A stretch of 64,000 bases of DNA. Source: Juglans regia. Lineage: Eukaryota; Streptophyta; Magnoliopsida; Fagales; Juglandaceae. The number at the start of each line of letters is the position of its first letter. Position 1 is the stretch's first letter. The translations under genes were made by a program, and so were the position numbers. Where the stretch lies: the NCBI RefSeq assembly GCF_001411555.2, contig NC_049916.1, positions 6,820,001-6,884,000 on the forward strand, in the 5' to 3' direction. Of the stretch, positions 1-11,408 are shown in pieces. The notes under the pieces are model-generated. The model was not told the DNA's origin, did no database searches, and worked only from the letters and a program-made list of their open reading frames with translations.

Positions 1-1
1 A

Positions 2-1270
2 TATCATGATTTGCACTTAGAACAGCTGGATGTAAAAACTGCTTTTTTACATGGAGAATTAGAAGAGGTTATTTACATGCAACCCCCTGAGGGGTTCATA
101 AAAGACATTAACTCAAATCAAGTTTGTTTACTTAAAAAATCTTTATATGGTCTAAAACAATCTCCTAGACAGTGGTATAAAAGATTTGATAATTACATAC
201 TTGAAAATGATTTTAAAAGAAGCTGTTATGACAGCTGTGTTTACTATAAAGATGTTAATGGAACATTACTATATCTTTTACTGTATGTGGATGATATGTT
301 AGTGGCTTGTAAAGATCCTGCTTTAATCAAACAGGCTAAGTGTATGTTGAAATCTGAATTTGACATGAAGGAACTAGGACCTGCTAGTAGAATTTTAGGA
401 ATGGATATTATTAGAGATAGGTCAGAGGGATGTCTGTACCTATCTCAGAAAAATTATTTCTTAAAAATTCTAAAAAGGTTTGGTTTGGACCAAGTTAAAC
501 CTACAAGTACACCTCTGGGTCAGCATTACAAGCTGTCCTCTAGCCAGGCACCAGAATTAGAATCTGAAATTGAATTCATGCAACAAATTCCCTATGCTAG
601 CATGGTGGGAAGTGTGATGTATGCTATGGTATGCACAAGACCTGATCTTACTTATGCTATCAGTGTTGTTAGTAGGTTTATGGGTAATCCTGGTAAGGCT
701 CACTGGCAAGCTATTAAATGGCTCTTAAGGTATATTTCTGGAACTATAAATTTGGGCCTGAAATATGGTTCAAATGTTAAAAAGGGTTGTGAGTTGGAGG
801 GTTTTGTAGATGCTGATTATGCTGGTAATATGGATACCAGGAAATCCTTAACAAGATATGTTTTTACTGCCTATGGGGGGGCTATTAGTTGGAAGTCAAA
901 CTTACAATCTGTTGTGGCCTTGTCTACTACCGAGGCTGAATATATAGCTTTGACAGAAGCTATAAAGGAAGCCATATGGCTAAATGGTATATCACGAGAA
1001 TTAGGGATTTTCAATGGAAATATTACTGTACATTGTGATAACCAAAGTTCCATATACTTGGCCAAAAATCAAGTATATCATGAAAGGACTAAGCATATAG
1101 ATATTAGGCTTCATTTTGTAAGAGATGTAATAGAGTCTTAGGAAGTTGGAGTAGAGAAAATTCCAACTGAGGAAAATCCCTCAGACATGATGACTAAGTC
1201 CCTTCCGGTAGCTAAGTTCAGACACTGTCTGAACCTTATTAACATGCAGAATGTTAAGGATCCCAAATAG
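2..1270 (+). pseudogene. Ty1/copia pol, 3' part (reverse transcriptase and RNase H)
   Basis: This is the C-terminal part of a copia polyprotein, running in from beyond the left edge of the window. The copia reverse transcriptase region is recognisable from KTAFLHGEL near the start and the catalytic YVDDM box around residues 92-96. It is followed by an RNase H domain with FVDADYAGN, STTEAEY and the terminal HIDIRLHFVRD. The frame is open to a TAG at 1139-1141. Beyond that stop the same frame continues with typical copia C-terminal sequence ([13 protein letters not shown]) to about 1270, so the TAG looks like a nonsense mutation just before the true end. Together with the LTR that follows, it is the 3' half of the element that interrupts S-RLK copy 1. 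The family assignment is firm; activity is unlikely given the stop. Confidence 0.95.
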
Positions 1271-1312
1271 AGGGACATTGCAGGAACAGCCGATATGAGA
1301 GTAGGATAGGAG

Positions 1313-2014
1313 TGATGGTTTTAATATTGTCAAAGTGGAGAATTTTGATTACTGTGTCAACTATTACTCCCATCATTCTGTATATTTGTTTCTCCAACAC
1401 CGTGTGTATGCAGCATTTAAAAGAATGGGACTCTTGGTGATAAGCAGCGGCACTTATTGATATGCAGAGTTGAGGTCATGTGCTTCACACGTGAGCAACC
1501 ATTTGGCCTCCTGACTTGTGCTCTTCAGCCGCTGGATTAAGGACACGCGCGGCCATCTCTTTAGTGCATATATATATGCCTCTTAGCCGTGTTAGGGTTA
1601 CGGGATTTTATTCTTGGTGAGCATTTTGTTTTCTACTGTTTTCGAAGAGAACAGAGAGAGAGCTTTGTACATATGTGAGGGATTCTAGGGTTTTACTGAG
1701 GGAAGAAATAAAGCTGTATTGAGGCTTGTATTTTGGCTCAGTATTAGCTTGATCTGTGTATATACATTGGCTTTTGAAGATTGCGCAATAAAGAATAATC
1801 TCTGAGGCTGTTCCTGCCGTGGATGTAGGCCATTAGGGCCGAACCACGTAATATCTGTTTGTATTTCTTATCCTTATACTTTTCTTGTTATTTTACTTGT
1901 TCTTGTTAATATTCTTGTTTGTTGATCTCCGATTCTTGAGATTTCTTGTTTGGGTCTTGTTTCGTGGTTACTGAGTACCTTCTCAAGTAGAAGGAACTCT
2001 GCTTGTGTTTATCA
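1313..2014 (+). repeat. 3' LTR of the copia element
   Basis: A long terminal repeat directly follows the copia pol. It starts TGATGG after a purine-rich stretch (about 1297-1312, a plausible polypurine tract) and ends TTTATCA, giving 4-bp TGAT/ATCA ends. Host sequence resumes at about 2015: the next bases match exon 1 of the intact S-RLK near 42608. A TATA-like palindrome at 1566-1579 and AATAAA signals at 1707 and 1787 fit a U3-R-U5 layout. The 5' LTR and the left target-site duplication lie outside the window, so the exact right end is uncertain by a few bases. Confidence 0.85.
1566..1579 (+). promoter_or_regulatory. TATA-like palindrome in the copia LTR
   Basis: The 14 bases GCATATATATATGC form a perfect palindrome in the middle of the LTR, where the U3 promoter TATA box of a copia element is expected. 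If active it would drive transcription rightward into S-RLK copy 1. Promoter activity is inferred from position only. Confidence 0.5.
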
Positions 2015-4617
2015 CACCATGTTTATTGGAGCAGTGGAGTCTGGAACAATTCATCTTTGTTCTCCGACATGCACATGAGTTTGGTGTCAAATGAAAATGA
2101 AACCTACTTTACTTATTCTTTATCATATTTTAACTTTTTTCTTTATGCACAATATCTTTCGATTACTTCTACCGGACAGATCATGGCAATTGGGTCCAAG
2201 TCGCTGAGCCACCCATGGACTGTACTTTGGGCTCGACCGACATCACTGTCAAATGTCTATGCATTGTGTGGTGCATTCGGTATTTATAACAATAATTCAT
2301 CTAACCCTTGTGATTGTCCAAAAGGGTTTGAACCATTTTCAGATATCGAGAACAGACTAAACGATTGGTCAGGTGGTTGTCAAAGGAAACACCCTTTACA
2401 ATGTGAAAACCGTAATGGCAAAAAAGATTGGTTCCTAAAAATATCAAACGCGATATTGCCTGTTAACTCGAAAGCATATTCGCCACAGAGTGCTAGGAGA
2501 TCATGTGAATTAACTTGCATGAATAATTGTTCTTGCACGGCTTATGCTCTTAACAGCAGCGGGTGTATGATATGGGAAGGATCTCTTTTGAACTTACAGC
2601 GATCCTCAGATAATGGTGAGGCAGGACAGGATATATTTCTCAGACTCTCTGCCGAAGAGCCTCAAAATACCAAAGGTAGGATCAATATGATGATGTCCAG
2701 TACATAACTTTATATTATCTTCTTACTTAATGGATACGTAATTCGGTTCTAGTTCTAGAGCTAATTTATAGTCATTCTTATCATCATAACCAGGCAACAA
2801 ATGGGAAGTATGGGTGATTGTGGCCTTGCCGGTCCTTGTAATGGTGCTAATCTTTTGCCTCTTAGTTGGTTTCTCAAGCAAGGGAAAGCTCAAATGCAAA
2901 GGTAGGTAATTTATCTGACCAAGTTTTCGGGAGAACTCCAACTAACCTCACCAACATATTCCAAACTCCTTTAATTGATTTTGTTAGAGAAAATACAGGA
3001 TTTTCTATTAAAATGACAAAAGTTGCATCATTCTATATCAAACAGGAGATGTGGTTTCAAGCAATGATCTACTGTTATTTGATTTTAATACTGAACTTCA
3101 TGCAATCAATGACGAAACAAACACTAGAGATAATGCGACAAAAAGTGGAAAGAAAGATGTGGAGTTACCGCTATTTAGTTATGAGAGTGTATCAGCTGCA
3201 ACCAATAATTTCTCAAATGCAAATAAGCTTGGAGAAGGAGGGTTTGGACCTGTTTACAAGGTATGTATGTTTCATTCTCCAAAATGAATGTGCTTCTAAA
3301 ATTATCGAGACAATCAACTATTATATATAAACTTTGCAGAAAGTTAAAGGCCTTGTGGTTCCCTTTCACAGGGGAAGTCACTTAAGGGCCAAGAAATTGC
3401 AGTTAAAATGCTTTCAAACAGATCTACACAAGGGCTTGACGAATTCATGAATGAGACAACACTAATCGCAAAACTCCAGCACAAACACCTTGTTAGACTC
3501 TTGGGTTGCTGTATGGAAGGAGATAAAAAAATTCTAATATACGAGTACATGCCGAACAAAAGTTTGGATTTCTACCTTTTCGGTGTGTCATTTGTTTCGT
3601 CATCTTGATGCTCATGTATCTCATTACATATACACGTATATACACATACATATGTGCATGTGCGTGTGTAATTCCGTATTCTTGAGAGCTAATTTGCTTT
3701 GTTGTAACATATAAACAGATCCAACCAAGAAAAAGATGCTAGATTGGGGGACACGCATACACATTATTAATGGGATTGCTCAAGGACTGCTTTATCTTCA
3801 TCAGTATTCAAGGTTAAGAATCATACATAGAGATATGAAGCCCAGTAACATTCTCTTGGATGGTGAAATGAACCCGAAAATATCAGATTTTGGCATGGCT
3901 CGAATAGTTGGAGATAACGAAGCACAAGCAAATACAAACAGAGTTGTTGGAACTCAGTGAGTATACTATCTACTTGTTATATATATGATACGTGGTATTG
4001 TTTGCAAAATTCATCGAGCAAGCTACTTAAAAGTTATGTTCTAAATCTTGAAATGCAGTGGCTACATGTCGCCCGAATATGTTATGGAGGGTCTATACTC
4101 GATAAAGTCTGATGTGTTTAGCTTTGGAATATTGCTACTAGAGGTTGTGAGTGGCGAGAAGAATACAGGCTTCTATAACAGAGTCACTCAACCTTCTTAG
4201 CCATGTGTGTAGCTTTTGTAACCTCTCAAGTCCTTCTCTTCTTTTATTTCAATATAGACTAAAGTGCACTAACTTTTTAACAAATAGCTTGATTTGAAAT
4301 GAAAGTAGGCTTGGGAGTTGTGGAGAGATGAACGAAGTTTGGAGTTGATGGATTCAATGATAGGGCGTCCTTCTTGCGAGTCCACCATAGTGAGATTAAT
4401 TAACATCGGGCTGCTTTGCGTTGAAGAATCCCCATCTGATCGACCTACCATGTTTGATGTGGTTTCAATGATAAGCAATGAACATGCACCTCTACCTATA
4501 CCGAAGCAACCTGCCTTTACAACATGTCGGAATTTAATGCACTCGAATCCAAAAATTAATTATGCAGAAAATTGCTCAATAAATAGTGTAACTATTTCAA
4601 TGATGGAAGCTAGATGA
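2015..4617 (+). pseudogene. S-RLK copy 1, 5' truncated by copia and frameshifted
   Basis: This is a G-type lectin S-receptor-like serine/threonine kinase lacking the start of exon 1, which lies beyond the copia element. By alignment to the intact copy at 41973 the exons are 2015-2675 (end of S-locus glycoprotein domain, [10 protein letters not shown] region, PAN/apple cysteines), 2794-2901 (membrane helix), 3046-3260 (glycine loop GEGGFGPVY), 3372-3582 (EIAVKML lysine), 3719-3956 (HRDMKPSN and DFG), 4059-4204 (MSPEY) and 4309-4617. Splice sites are kept. Exon 6 is 146 bp instead of 148: an AG is missing in the segment coding YNRESLHLL, which leads to an early TAG at about 4198-4200. The gene is therefore broken twice. 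Introns are almost identical to the intact copy, so the duplication is recent. Truncated transcripts driven by the upstream LTR are possible but untested. Confidence 0.92.
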
Positions 4618-4861
4618 GTCTACTCTTTTGCTTAACGGAATTTGTTTTGTCCATTTTTTTTTCAAGAGCTATTGTTTTTATTTAAAATTTTTGAACATTG
4701 TTCTGTTACGTACTGATTAACGACCCTCATCCTAATAAACCCCAACTGTCGTTTGCTTTTGCGTGATAGATGAATATGTTATAGCATTTTTGTCGCATGC
4801 TATGACCAACTCTTCACATACTTAATTCGATCATAATTCACAACCCGACAACAAGAAATAT
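4618..4861 (+). other. 3' flank of S-RLK copy 1, duplicated downstream
   Basis: Non-coding sequence that aligns closely with the 3' flank of the intact copy (45199-45442), including a shared stretch about unoccupied coding space with CCTCATCCTAATAAACCCCA near 4726. It contains the AATAAA-type signal of the S-RLK transcript (TAATAAAC). Homology stops at 4861, where the TGTGATACCC element begins. Confidence 0.7.
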
Positions 4862-7448
4862 TGTGATACCCTGTATTTTAGTGTATTTTAACTTAATGAT
4901 TTATTTTAATTAATTTAAATATTGATTCTCTTGTTTTAAAATTTATTGAGTTTCTCGTTAGTTTATTTCATGATATTTGTTATTTGTGAAAATTATTTTG
5001 ATATGCTTTCTATATATTAATTATTGTTATGCATTTAAAGTGCTCTTAATTTTAAATTAATTTATTGTGGGGTTAATTATTTTATTTTCATTTAACCACT
5101 ACGTTTAAATTATTTTATTTTACTTACTGTTTTGAAATCTTTTTTGTTGGATCATTTTTGTGACCCAAGATGTGAGAATTGAACCTCATTTTTTTCCCAC
5201 TTTTTTTTTCATCTTTTTCTTTTCTTCTCCTTTTCTTTTCCCCCTATTTCTTTTTCTCCTCTCTCTCTCTCTCTCTTCTCTCCCGCGCGCAGCCCCTCCC
5301 TCCTTCCGTCTGTTTCGTCGTCCTCCATCCACTGCCGCGTGCGCCGTCGTGGTCGACACCACCCCTCCCATTCTCTTCCTCTCCGGCCGGCGACCTCACC
5401 CTCCGATTTCCAGCCTCTCTCGAGTCGCCGTGGGCCCCCACACATGGCATCAAACCGCGGCACCTCTTGTATTCGCACGCCGCCGTCGCCTCAGCTCTGG
5501 CCACCATTTCTTCACCACATCTTCCTTAACCTCCCATCAACTTAAACCACCCATCCCTAGCTCCGATCTGCCATCGGTGAAGTTCCACCATCAACATTTT
5601 TGTTTTGAACATTTTGGCCTTCAACCGCCCTCTACACCACCACCCACGGCCAACCACCACCACCACTAGCTTCACCGACATCTCTAAGCCATTCCCTAGT
5701 AATCTCGAGTCTTGATTTGTCCATGTTCAAAAGTGTGTTTTTGAGACCCACGGCCCAGTGCATTTTGCACTGTCCTGTTGCTGTGCCGCCACCTCTTGCA
5801 CCTCCGTGTTCGTTCAAAAATTATATTATAACATTGTAAGTATTTTCCCTAAAAAATTTCGTGATTTAAATGTATTTTTACATTAACCATTTTTACTGTG
5901 AATTGGTTTGTTTTGACAAACTGAGTCCGAGAAGTAAAGGGGTCGGTTGGTTTGGATGATGGAGTTGTTTGTGTGATTGGTTTATATTGGGATTTGTTGG
6001 CTGTTTTGGGTTTAAATACTGGTGTTTTGAATTTGACGATGGTTATGGTGGATATTTATGATTTTAGAAAGTGAATATATATTTTGGGATTATGAGAGTT
6101 TTAGGTTTTGAGGAATTAAAATATGTTATTTTAGAAGCTTAGGCTTAAATATTGAAATACGTGATTGATTGGAAACTTACAAAATTTACGTGATTATTTT
6201 TATGGGTGACGATTTATAGTCGACTCGACACTTTTGAGGAAAATTCTGAAAAGCTAAGAAGTCCAGGTGACGATTTATAGTTGACTCGACATTTTTGGAG
6301 AAAATTCTGAAAAGCTAAGAACTCCAGGTAAGCGGGGTTCTTATGCTAGATTTTGCATAAAAATGAAATAAATTGAGGTCAATTTTGGAAAAATATTCAT
6401 GTTTTTTTATGAAAAGAAACTTGAAACAACTTCAATTATTTGTTTTGCATTACTCATGAAATTCTGTATAAGAATAAGATATTTTCTGGCATGACTGGTA
6501 TAGACGTGAATTTATTTTTGACATTATGTTTCTGAACTGTGAAAAAAATGAGCGAATATGAAAATTTGATAAATTTGCATGTGATGTGAAGATGTTCTGA
6601 ATCTGTTTTGAGAAAATGTGAAATGATCTGAATTTCAATACTCTGTTTTGATATGATTTGGCATCTGAAAAACCTTTGGCATGGCTTTCTGATTTTGTTC
6701 TGACTCTGATTCTGTTTTGCTCTGGTATGTGGCCGTGTCACGGGATACAATAGTGGATTTCTGTTTTGAGTGCAATCGCTTTGATATTCATGGTGATTTA
6801 TGTTCTACTTGACTTTTCGCCTAATGCACAACCGTACCACGAGGGTTAAACATGGCCTCTGTTATAATATGATAGGATAAGATGAAAATGTTCAGTCATG
6901 TTGTGCCAAATGAGTCTTTGAATATGAAAAGTTGTTTTCTGAATATGAAATATTTTTAATATCACTCTGGATTTATGATAATATGTATTTTTGAAATATG
7001 CATATTGAAAACTGAAATGTTTTGTTTCTGCATTCTGAACTCTGTGAAAATGTTCATGTATACTAACATATGTTCTCTGCTTATTGAGTTGTTGATAACT
7101 CACCCCGTTTATCTTCACAATATTTTCAGATATGTTAGATTTTTCATCTGAGGATCAAGACTATGAGGCATTGGGTTAGACGACTTAAGAATAGTAGATT
7201 AAGAATATAAAGTTTTCGATGAGTATTGATGATTTTTGTTAATTATATTGTTGAAATATAAGTTTAAGTGACATGTAAGGAAGATAATTTTTTTGGGTTA
7301 CTGTATTGAGGATTTGACATATAAGTTTGTGTGGTTAATTAAATTTGAAGTGGTTACGTTTGATTTGGAGCTTTTGGAAATATTTGTTGAAATTGATTAT
7401 CAAGTAATATGAGTTAACTCTCAGGACCTTTGGGGACGGGGCGTTACA
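4862..7448 (-). mobile_element. Solo-LTR-like element, 2.6 kb (family A, reversed)
   Basis: The element has LTR-type termini, TGTGATACCC at the left and GGGGCGTTACA at the right, and no pol coding. It is the same family as 54963-57943 in the opposite orientation: the reverse complement of its right end (TGTAACGCCCCG) matches the left end of that element (TGTAATGCCCCG), and both hold a long pyrimidine/purine tract and a GAGTTGTTGATAACTCAC motif (7085 here). Flanks are AATAT at 4857-4861 and AACAC at 7449-7453. The undisturbed locus near 45440 reads GGAAACACAATTTT, so the TSD was probably AACAC, later changed by two C-to-T transitions on the left. It may be a solo LTR of a large gypsy element or a non-autonomous LTR element; I cannot tell which. 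Confidence 0.75.
5185..5290 (+). repeat. Pyrimidine tract inside solo-LTR-like element
   Basis: About 100 bases are almost only T and C, with a CT microsatellite at about 5258-5275. The matching place in the related element (56980-57045) has the complementary GA tract, so the tract is an old family trait. It produces several proline/serine-rich open frames on both strands that I do not regard as genes. Confidence 0.7.
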
Positions 7449-8465
7449 AACACAATTTCACAACTGGCTGGGTGAGGTCCATGGCAGATTTGAGTGCTGA
7501 GCTGTAGTGGGTCCAAAATTGATACTTTTGAGGCATGGTGGAGATGATCGAGAAGAGAAATGGTAGATCTAGGTGGCTCGGCATGGTGCTTCTATAAGGT
7601 GATTGACGACGGCTGCAAGAACGACGGCAAAACAAAGTGAAGAGAGTGCAAGAGTGGGAGAGAAAATCAGAGGGATGGGGAGCGAGATTGTCAAGGATGC
7701 AACCGAATTAACCATCCGGGAATAAAGGGAGACAAAACGGGGAGCTTGGAGATTAATGAAATTGTGTGTTTTATGTTGAGAAGTGATCTATCATTTTGTA
7801 ATTGTGTAGTGTGGTTTTATAATAAGTAGAATGGTGCGTTTGTAGAGTTTGTGTTGCAGGGTGTGTTTAGCTTGTAAAGTGTTGCTTTTAATATCATTCT
7901 TTGGTAATGTCGTGTATAAAAGGAAGTGTGAGTTCTGTAAGGCTGCATTTGGTTACAAGACTCGGCTGAACTCAGTCTAATTTTAAGCTGAGTCTGACAT
8001 CCAAACACTCAACTCTTAAATTATTAAATTCATTTCAACTCAAAACCTCCTTACGTGTGAGACCCATAGTCATTTTCAACTTAACATATCTTTATACGTG
8101 GAACCCACAACCTTTTTTACCTTCCTATAAATAGTATTAAACTCATCTTAACATAGAAACACATTTTAAGTTCAATTTAGATGGGCTCCACGTAACTTTA
8201 TTCACTACTCAACTCACTACTATTTATAAATAATTGACCTCAGCTCAACATCTAAACCAATCCTATCTGATCATCTGAAGACTGGAAGTGAATTCTTTAG
8301 TATGGAGGTTAAGACCTTGTTTGGATTCCGAACTCATATCAACTCATCTCATCATTACAACTTTATCAAATTCTCGTACAAAATATGATAAACAATTCAG
8401 TTTTTTTAAATATTAAAATAATAATAATATTAAAAATAATATGTTAATAATATTTTATTCTTTAA
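7449..8465. other. Gene-free stretch with MITE-like tracts
   Basis: No gene was recognised. The first 15-20 bases continue the S-RLK 3' flank after the solo LTR. Bases 7942-8265 look like a MITE or similar short element: TTTGGTTACAAGACTCGGCTG at the left is roughly mirrored by CAGCTCAACATCTAAACCAA at the right. Bases 8312-8465 start TTGTTTGGATTCCGAACTCA, contain repeated AACTCATCTCATC and end in an AT-rich tail. The short family resembles abundant Fagales elements by memory only. Confidence 0.4.
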
Positions 8466-8815
8466 CTTGAAGCTTGGAGCTCGTGGGCATGAAGTTTGCA
8501 ATTGTAGAGATCATGTTAATTTGTGGGCGTCTTTTGAGTTGCTCGGCCATGAGTCAAATCTGCAATTTCAAAAGCAGCCTTTCTCAAATCGAACGGAATC
8601 TAAGGTGGCGTTCAAACAGACTTTCTTCGTAAGATTTTACTTTTCCTCGTGCGCTTGGTCCCGCTCCCGCGCTTCAGCTTTCAAGGTGCAGGGAACTAAT
8701 TAATATCAAGCTAGCTAGCGGTGGCCTCATGATCAAGAGCTTGAAGTCCCTCTATGTTTTTTTCTTTTGCTGCATATGTGACAGAATTAGATGTGCATTG
8801 ACCGATGAAGTACAA
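8466..8815 (+). repeat. Duplicated block B (matches 46165-46497)
   Basis: About 350 bases align with 46165-46497, including CTTTTGAGTTGC, GGCCATGAGTCAAATCTGCA and GCTGCATATGTGAC, with small indels. No gene is recognised in it; short open frames on the + strand are not conserved in phase between the two copies. It marks the segment duplicated together with the S-RLK genes. Confidence 0.8.
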
Positions 8816-9073
8816 AGCATGCAAAAGAAAATATTATTTTGTTGGCAACACGACCTGATATGTCGTGCACTTCATTCAACATGTAATATCTTACAATTAC
8901 GAGCTTAATTATTTGACTGCCAAAATGCATGCATGCATGCATGTAAAATTGGTTGAGTACTGCCAAGTTTTGCTTGTTCACAAATTCCGTGGGAAGAAAA
9001 AAAAAAACATAATAAAATTATATATTCTATATATGTTGTAGCTATGGTTATTTCTTCCTTTTTTTTCGATGTC
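8816..9073. other. Non-coding spacer before the Mutator-like element
   Basis: AT-rich sequence with a short GCATGC tandem tract at 8926-8942 and an A-run at 8996-9007. No gene was seen. Confidence 0.4.
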
Positions 9074-9630
9074 TAATTCTACATCCCCCGCTGCCGGTCC
9101 CGCTACTATTGTCCCGCTTGACATGGATGCCCACGTGGCATCCCTTTTAATATTAAAAAAAAACATAAAACGAATTGAAAAGAGAAACAATAGCCCGTGT
9201 GTTTCGGAAACAAAGAACACAAAACAAAACCCTCCCCTACTCCATTTCAGAACGCTCCCGTCACCTCCTCCTCCGACACTGGCATCGAGTCATCGTGGCC
9301 CCTCCCCTCATCCCCGTCGACAACCCCTCATCGAGTCCAACGCAACAACTCAACTGCCCCCCTTCTCTTCCGTCACCTCCTCCGGCACCGGCATCGACTC
9401 CACGTTGCGAGGTAGCTCCTCATCCCCCTCGACCTCCCCTCATTTCCGTCGTAGCCCCCGGTGAAGAAATCCGAGTCCCAACCAAAGCACCCTGCTGCCC
9501 CTCCTTTTCCAGAAAAGCCTCCTCCATCGCCTCCTCAAGAAATTGCATCGAGTCCGCGCGGCAAAGGAAACCCTCATCCCCCTCGAAAGCCCTGATTTCC
9601 GTCGCAACCCCTCCGTTCCGCGTGTTGGGT
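9074..9630 (+). repeat. Left long terminal inverted repeat of the Mutator-like element
   Basis: It mirrors 14995-15598. The outer 180 bases are well conserved (CTTGACATGGATGCC, TCGGAAACAAAGAACAC). The inner part is CT-rich and GC-rich and has indels relative to its partner. Proline- and serine-rich open frames here (9069-9464, 9175-9639) recur in mirror image in the right repeat, so they look like composition artefacts. Confidence 0.85.
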
Positions 9631-9797
9631 TTTTTCTGAATTTATTTTGTTGTTTAGATGGCTTATTCTAGGGGTAATTTGTGGTATCTCGTTACAGAAA
9701 AGTTGTGTTTGATCTCTGCCATTTGATTAAGTTGAAATGAGTATTTGTTTAATTTAGTCGGGTTTTCTTCATTGGCTAGGATAATTGGTTCCTTGAC

Positions 9798-10736
9798 TTG
9801 GAGATGAGCTCTTCTTTTTTCAAAATGTTGTCTTTTAGTCTTGCAACTGGAGTTTTTTTGGTTATAATCAGTGCTCTCGGTCAACTTGGTTTGCCTTATC
9901 TAAGTAAAGGAGGAACTTACTGTGTAAAAGATGGATCTCTTCCATCATTTGAAGTTGACTATGCACTAAACATGTCTCTGGATGCTACAGAGGTATTTAT
10001 GCATTTCGAATATTGTATCTTTTAATCAATTAAATATATTTTACACTGAGGAAATTTTGTCTAATTACCATTTGTAATAACCCAACGAAAGCCCAAGCCA
10101 CATCTGTTGATTATTAATATTCTATCATTTGTAATGAACTTTATTGTTGGTATGGGTTGACAATGCTTGATGGATGCATAGAAATGACATAAAATCGCTA
10201 TTCAGTTGAGGAATTGGTAGTGCCCTTTTACTTATATAAAAAAGACTTGGTAGTGCGCTTTTGTTAAATCATGTTTGTACATACTGCACCCCTATTACTA
10301 ATGACTTTGGGAATTATATCTACATATGTAACCAATGCTTTCATGTTGTTATTAAAGATTCACATTTTTCTTTCGTGTTAGACCATGAAATATAATTTTG
10401 ATTATCCTCAAAAAGTTTAATTGTAAACTTCATTTGGATAGTTGGAAGCATTTTGCATCTCAATTATCAAAAAGATGATGGATGTTTATGGTTGGCCTGG
10501 GGATATATTGACAGAAACAAGCATTGGTGCCTGGACTGGGGAACTACCTGAGGATGATCGATGAAGCTGATTCCATTGGTGAAGGCATTTCAGCTACTGC
10601 TTTAGAGAAAATTGATGCTGAAATGAATCACTGGGCTATTAATGGGTTTCAACCTTTAAGCAGGGTAACTATTAATCATTGGGCTGCTAATCCCCTAGCA
10701 AAGGAGATGCAATTGTCTAGGCCATGGTTGTTTTGA
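9798..10736 (+). pseudogene. Exon-like fragments of unknown gene inside the Mutator-like element
   Basis: Two pieces look like exons on the strand opposite the transposase. Piece one (9798-9992) encodes a hydrophobic N-terminal segment (LATGVFLVIISALGQLGLPY) followed by about 35 polar residues, and ends at GAG before GTATTT, a plausible donor. Piece two (10441-10732) has an AG acceptor at 10439-10440 and is open in two overlapping frames: one reads KKMMDVYGWPGDI, the other ISATALEKIDAEMNHWAING. A frameshift near 10520 would join them. I do not recognise the family. They could be host exons captured by the element (Pack-MULE behaviour) or an element-specific accessory gene. The intron between them would be about 450 bp. 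Confidence 0.4.
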
Positions 10737-11408
10737 ATTAAAGGAGACATGCAAAATAAAGGTGCAAATGGCAATTGCACCTTACTGTAATATTACCAAC
10801 TCAAACAATTAAAATACATTTCACCACACTAGCATGTAATTGTGATGTGGTAGATTTCCATGGCTACCAGTCTATCAAGCAATTGATCTCATCAAATTTT
10901 TTTATAGGTGATACCAAAATTTTATTCATAGGAAAAGGAGTTGGCCTCATCATTTTAAATTCCTAGTTGCTAAATTCTTTGTTCCTTAGCACCTGCCAAC
11001 AATGAAAGCCAAATAAAATATTACCATTGGTCCATCTCAAAATATACAAAATATATCATTTGGTCCCTCCAAAAATATACAAAATATACCATTGGTCCCT
11101 CAAAAAATATACCAATGGGAATAGAGAAACCAAACAACTATAGTTTCATTACAAAATATACAAAAGCAACTAGTCTATCCTCCAGAAGCATGGTGTCTCC
11201 CAATCACCATATCTGCATAATATATTATTAATTTCTCGGATCATTATCCTGGTCCGAGAAATTCAATCCTCTCCATTGCACCTAAATGAACAAAAAATCA
11301 TTACTATCAAGGGAGAAAAAAATCCTTACAACTAAATATGATATTTCACGAAAGTGACTACTTGCATTATAGGAGCACTCGGTCCGATATTCAGAACCTC
11401 CGTAGTGT
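10737..11408. other. Gene-free interior of the Mutator-like element
   Basis: AT-rich. Bases 11020-11130 contain three near-repeats of AAATATACAAAATATACCATTGG type. A short tract at 10897-10940 (TTTTTTTATAGGTGATACCAAAATTTT) resembles the 3' end of a plant SINE or LINE in reverse. No coding region is supported. Confidence 0.35.

Noticed and set aside
5160..5669. Open frame of 169 codons, rich in Ser/Pro/Phe/His
   Set aside because: It arises from a pyrimidine tract in a solo-LTR-like element. A similar low-complexity frame occurs in the sister element, and there is no domain.
9069..9639. Overlapping Pro/Ser-rich frames
   Set aside because: They occur in mirror image in the other inverted repeat (15143-15539) and reflect GC- and CT-rich composition of the TIR.
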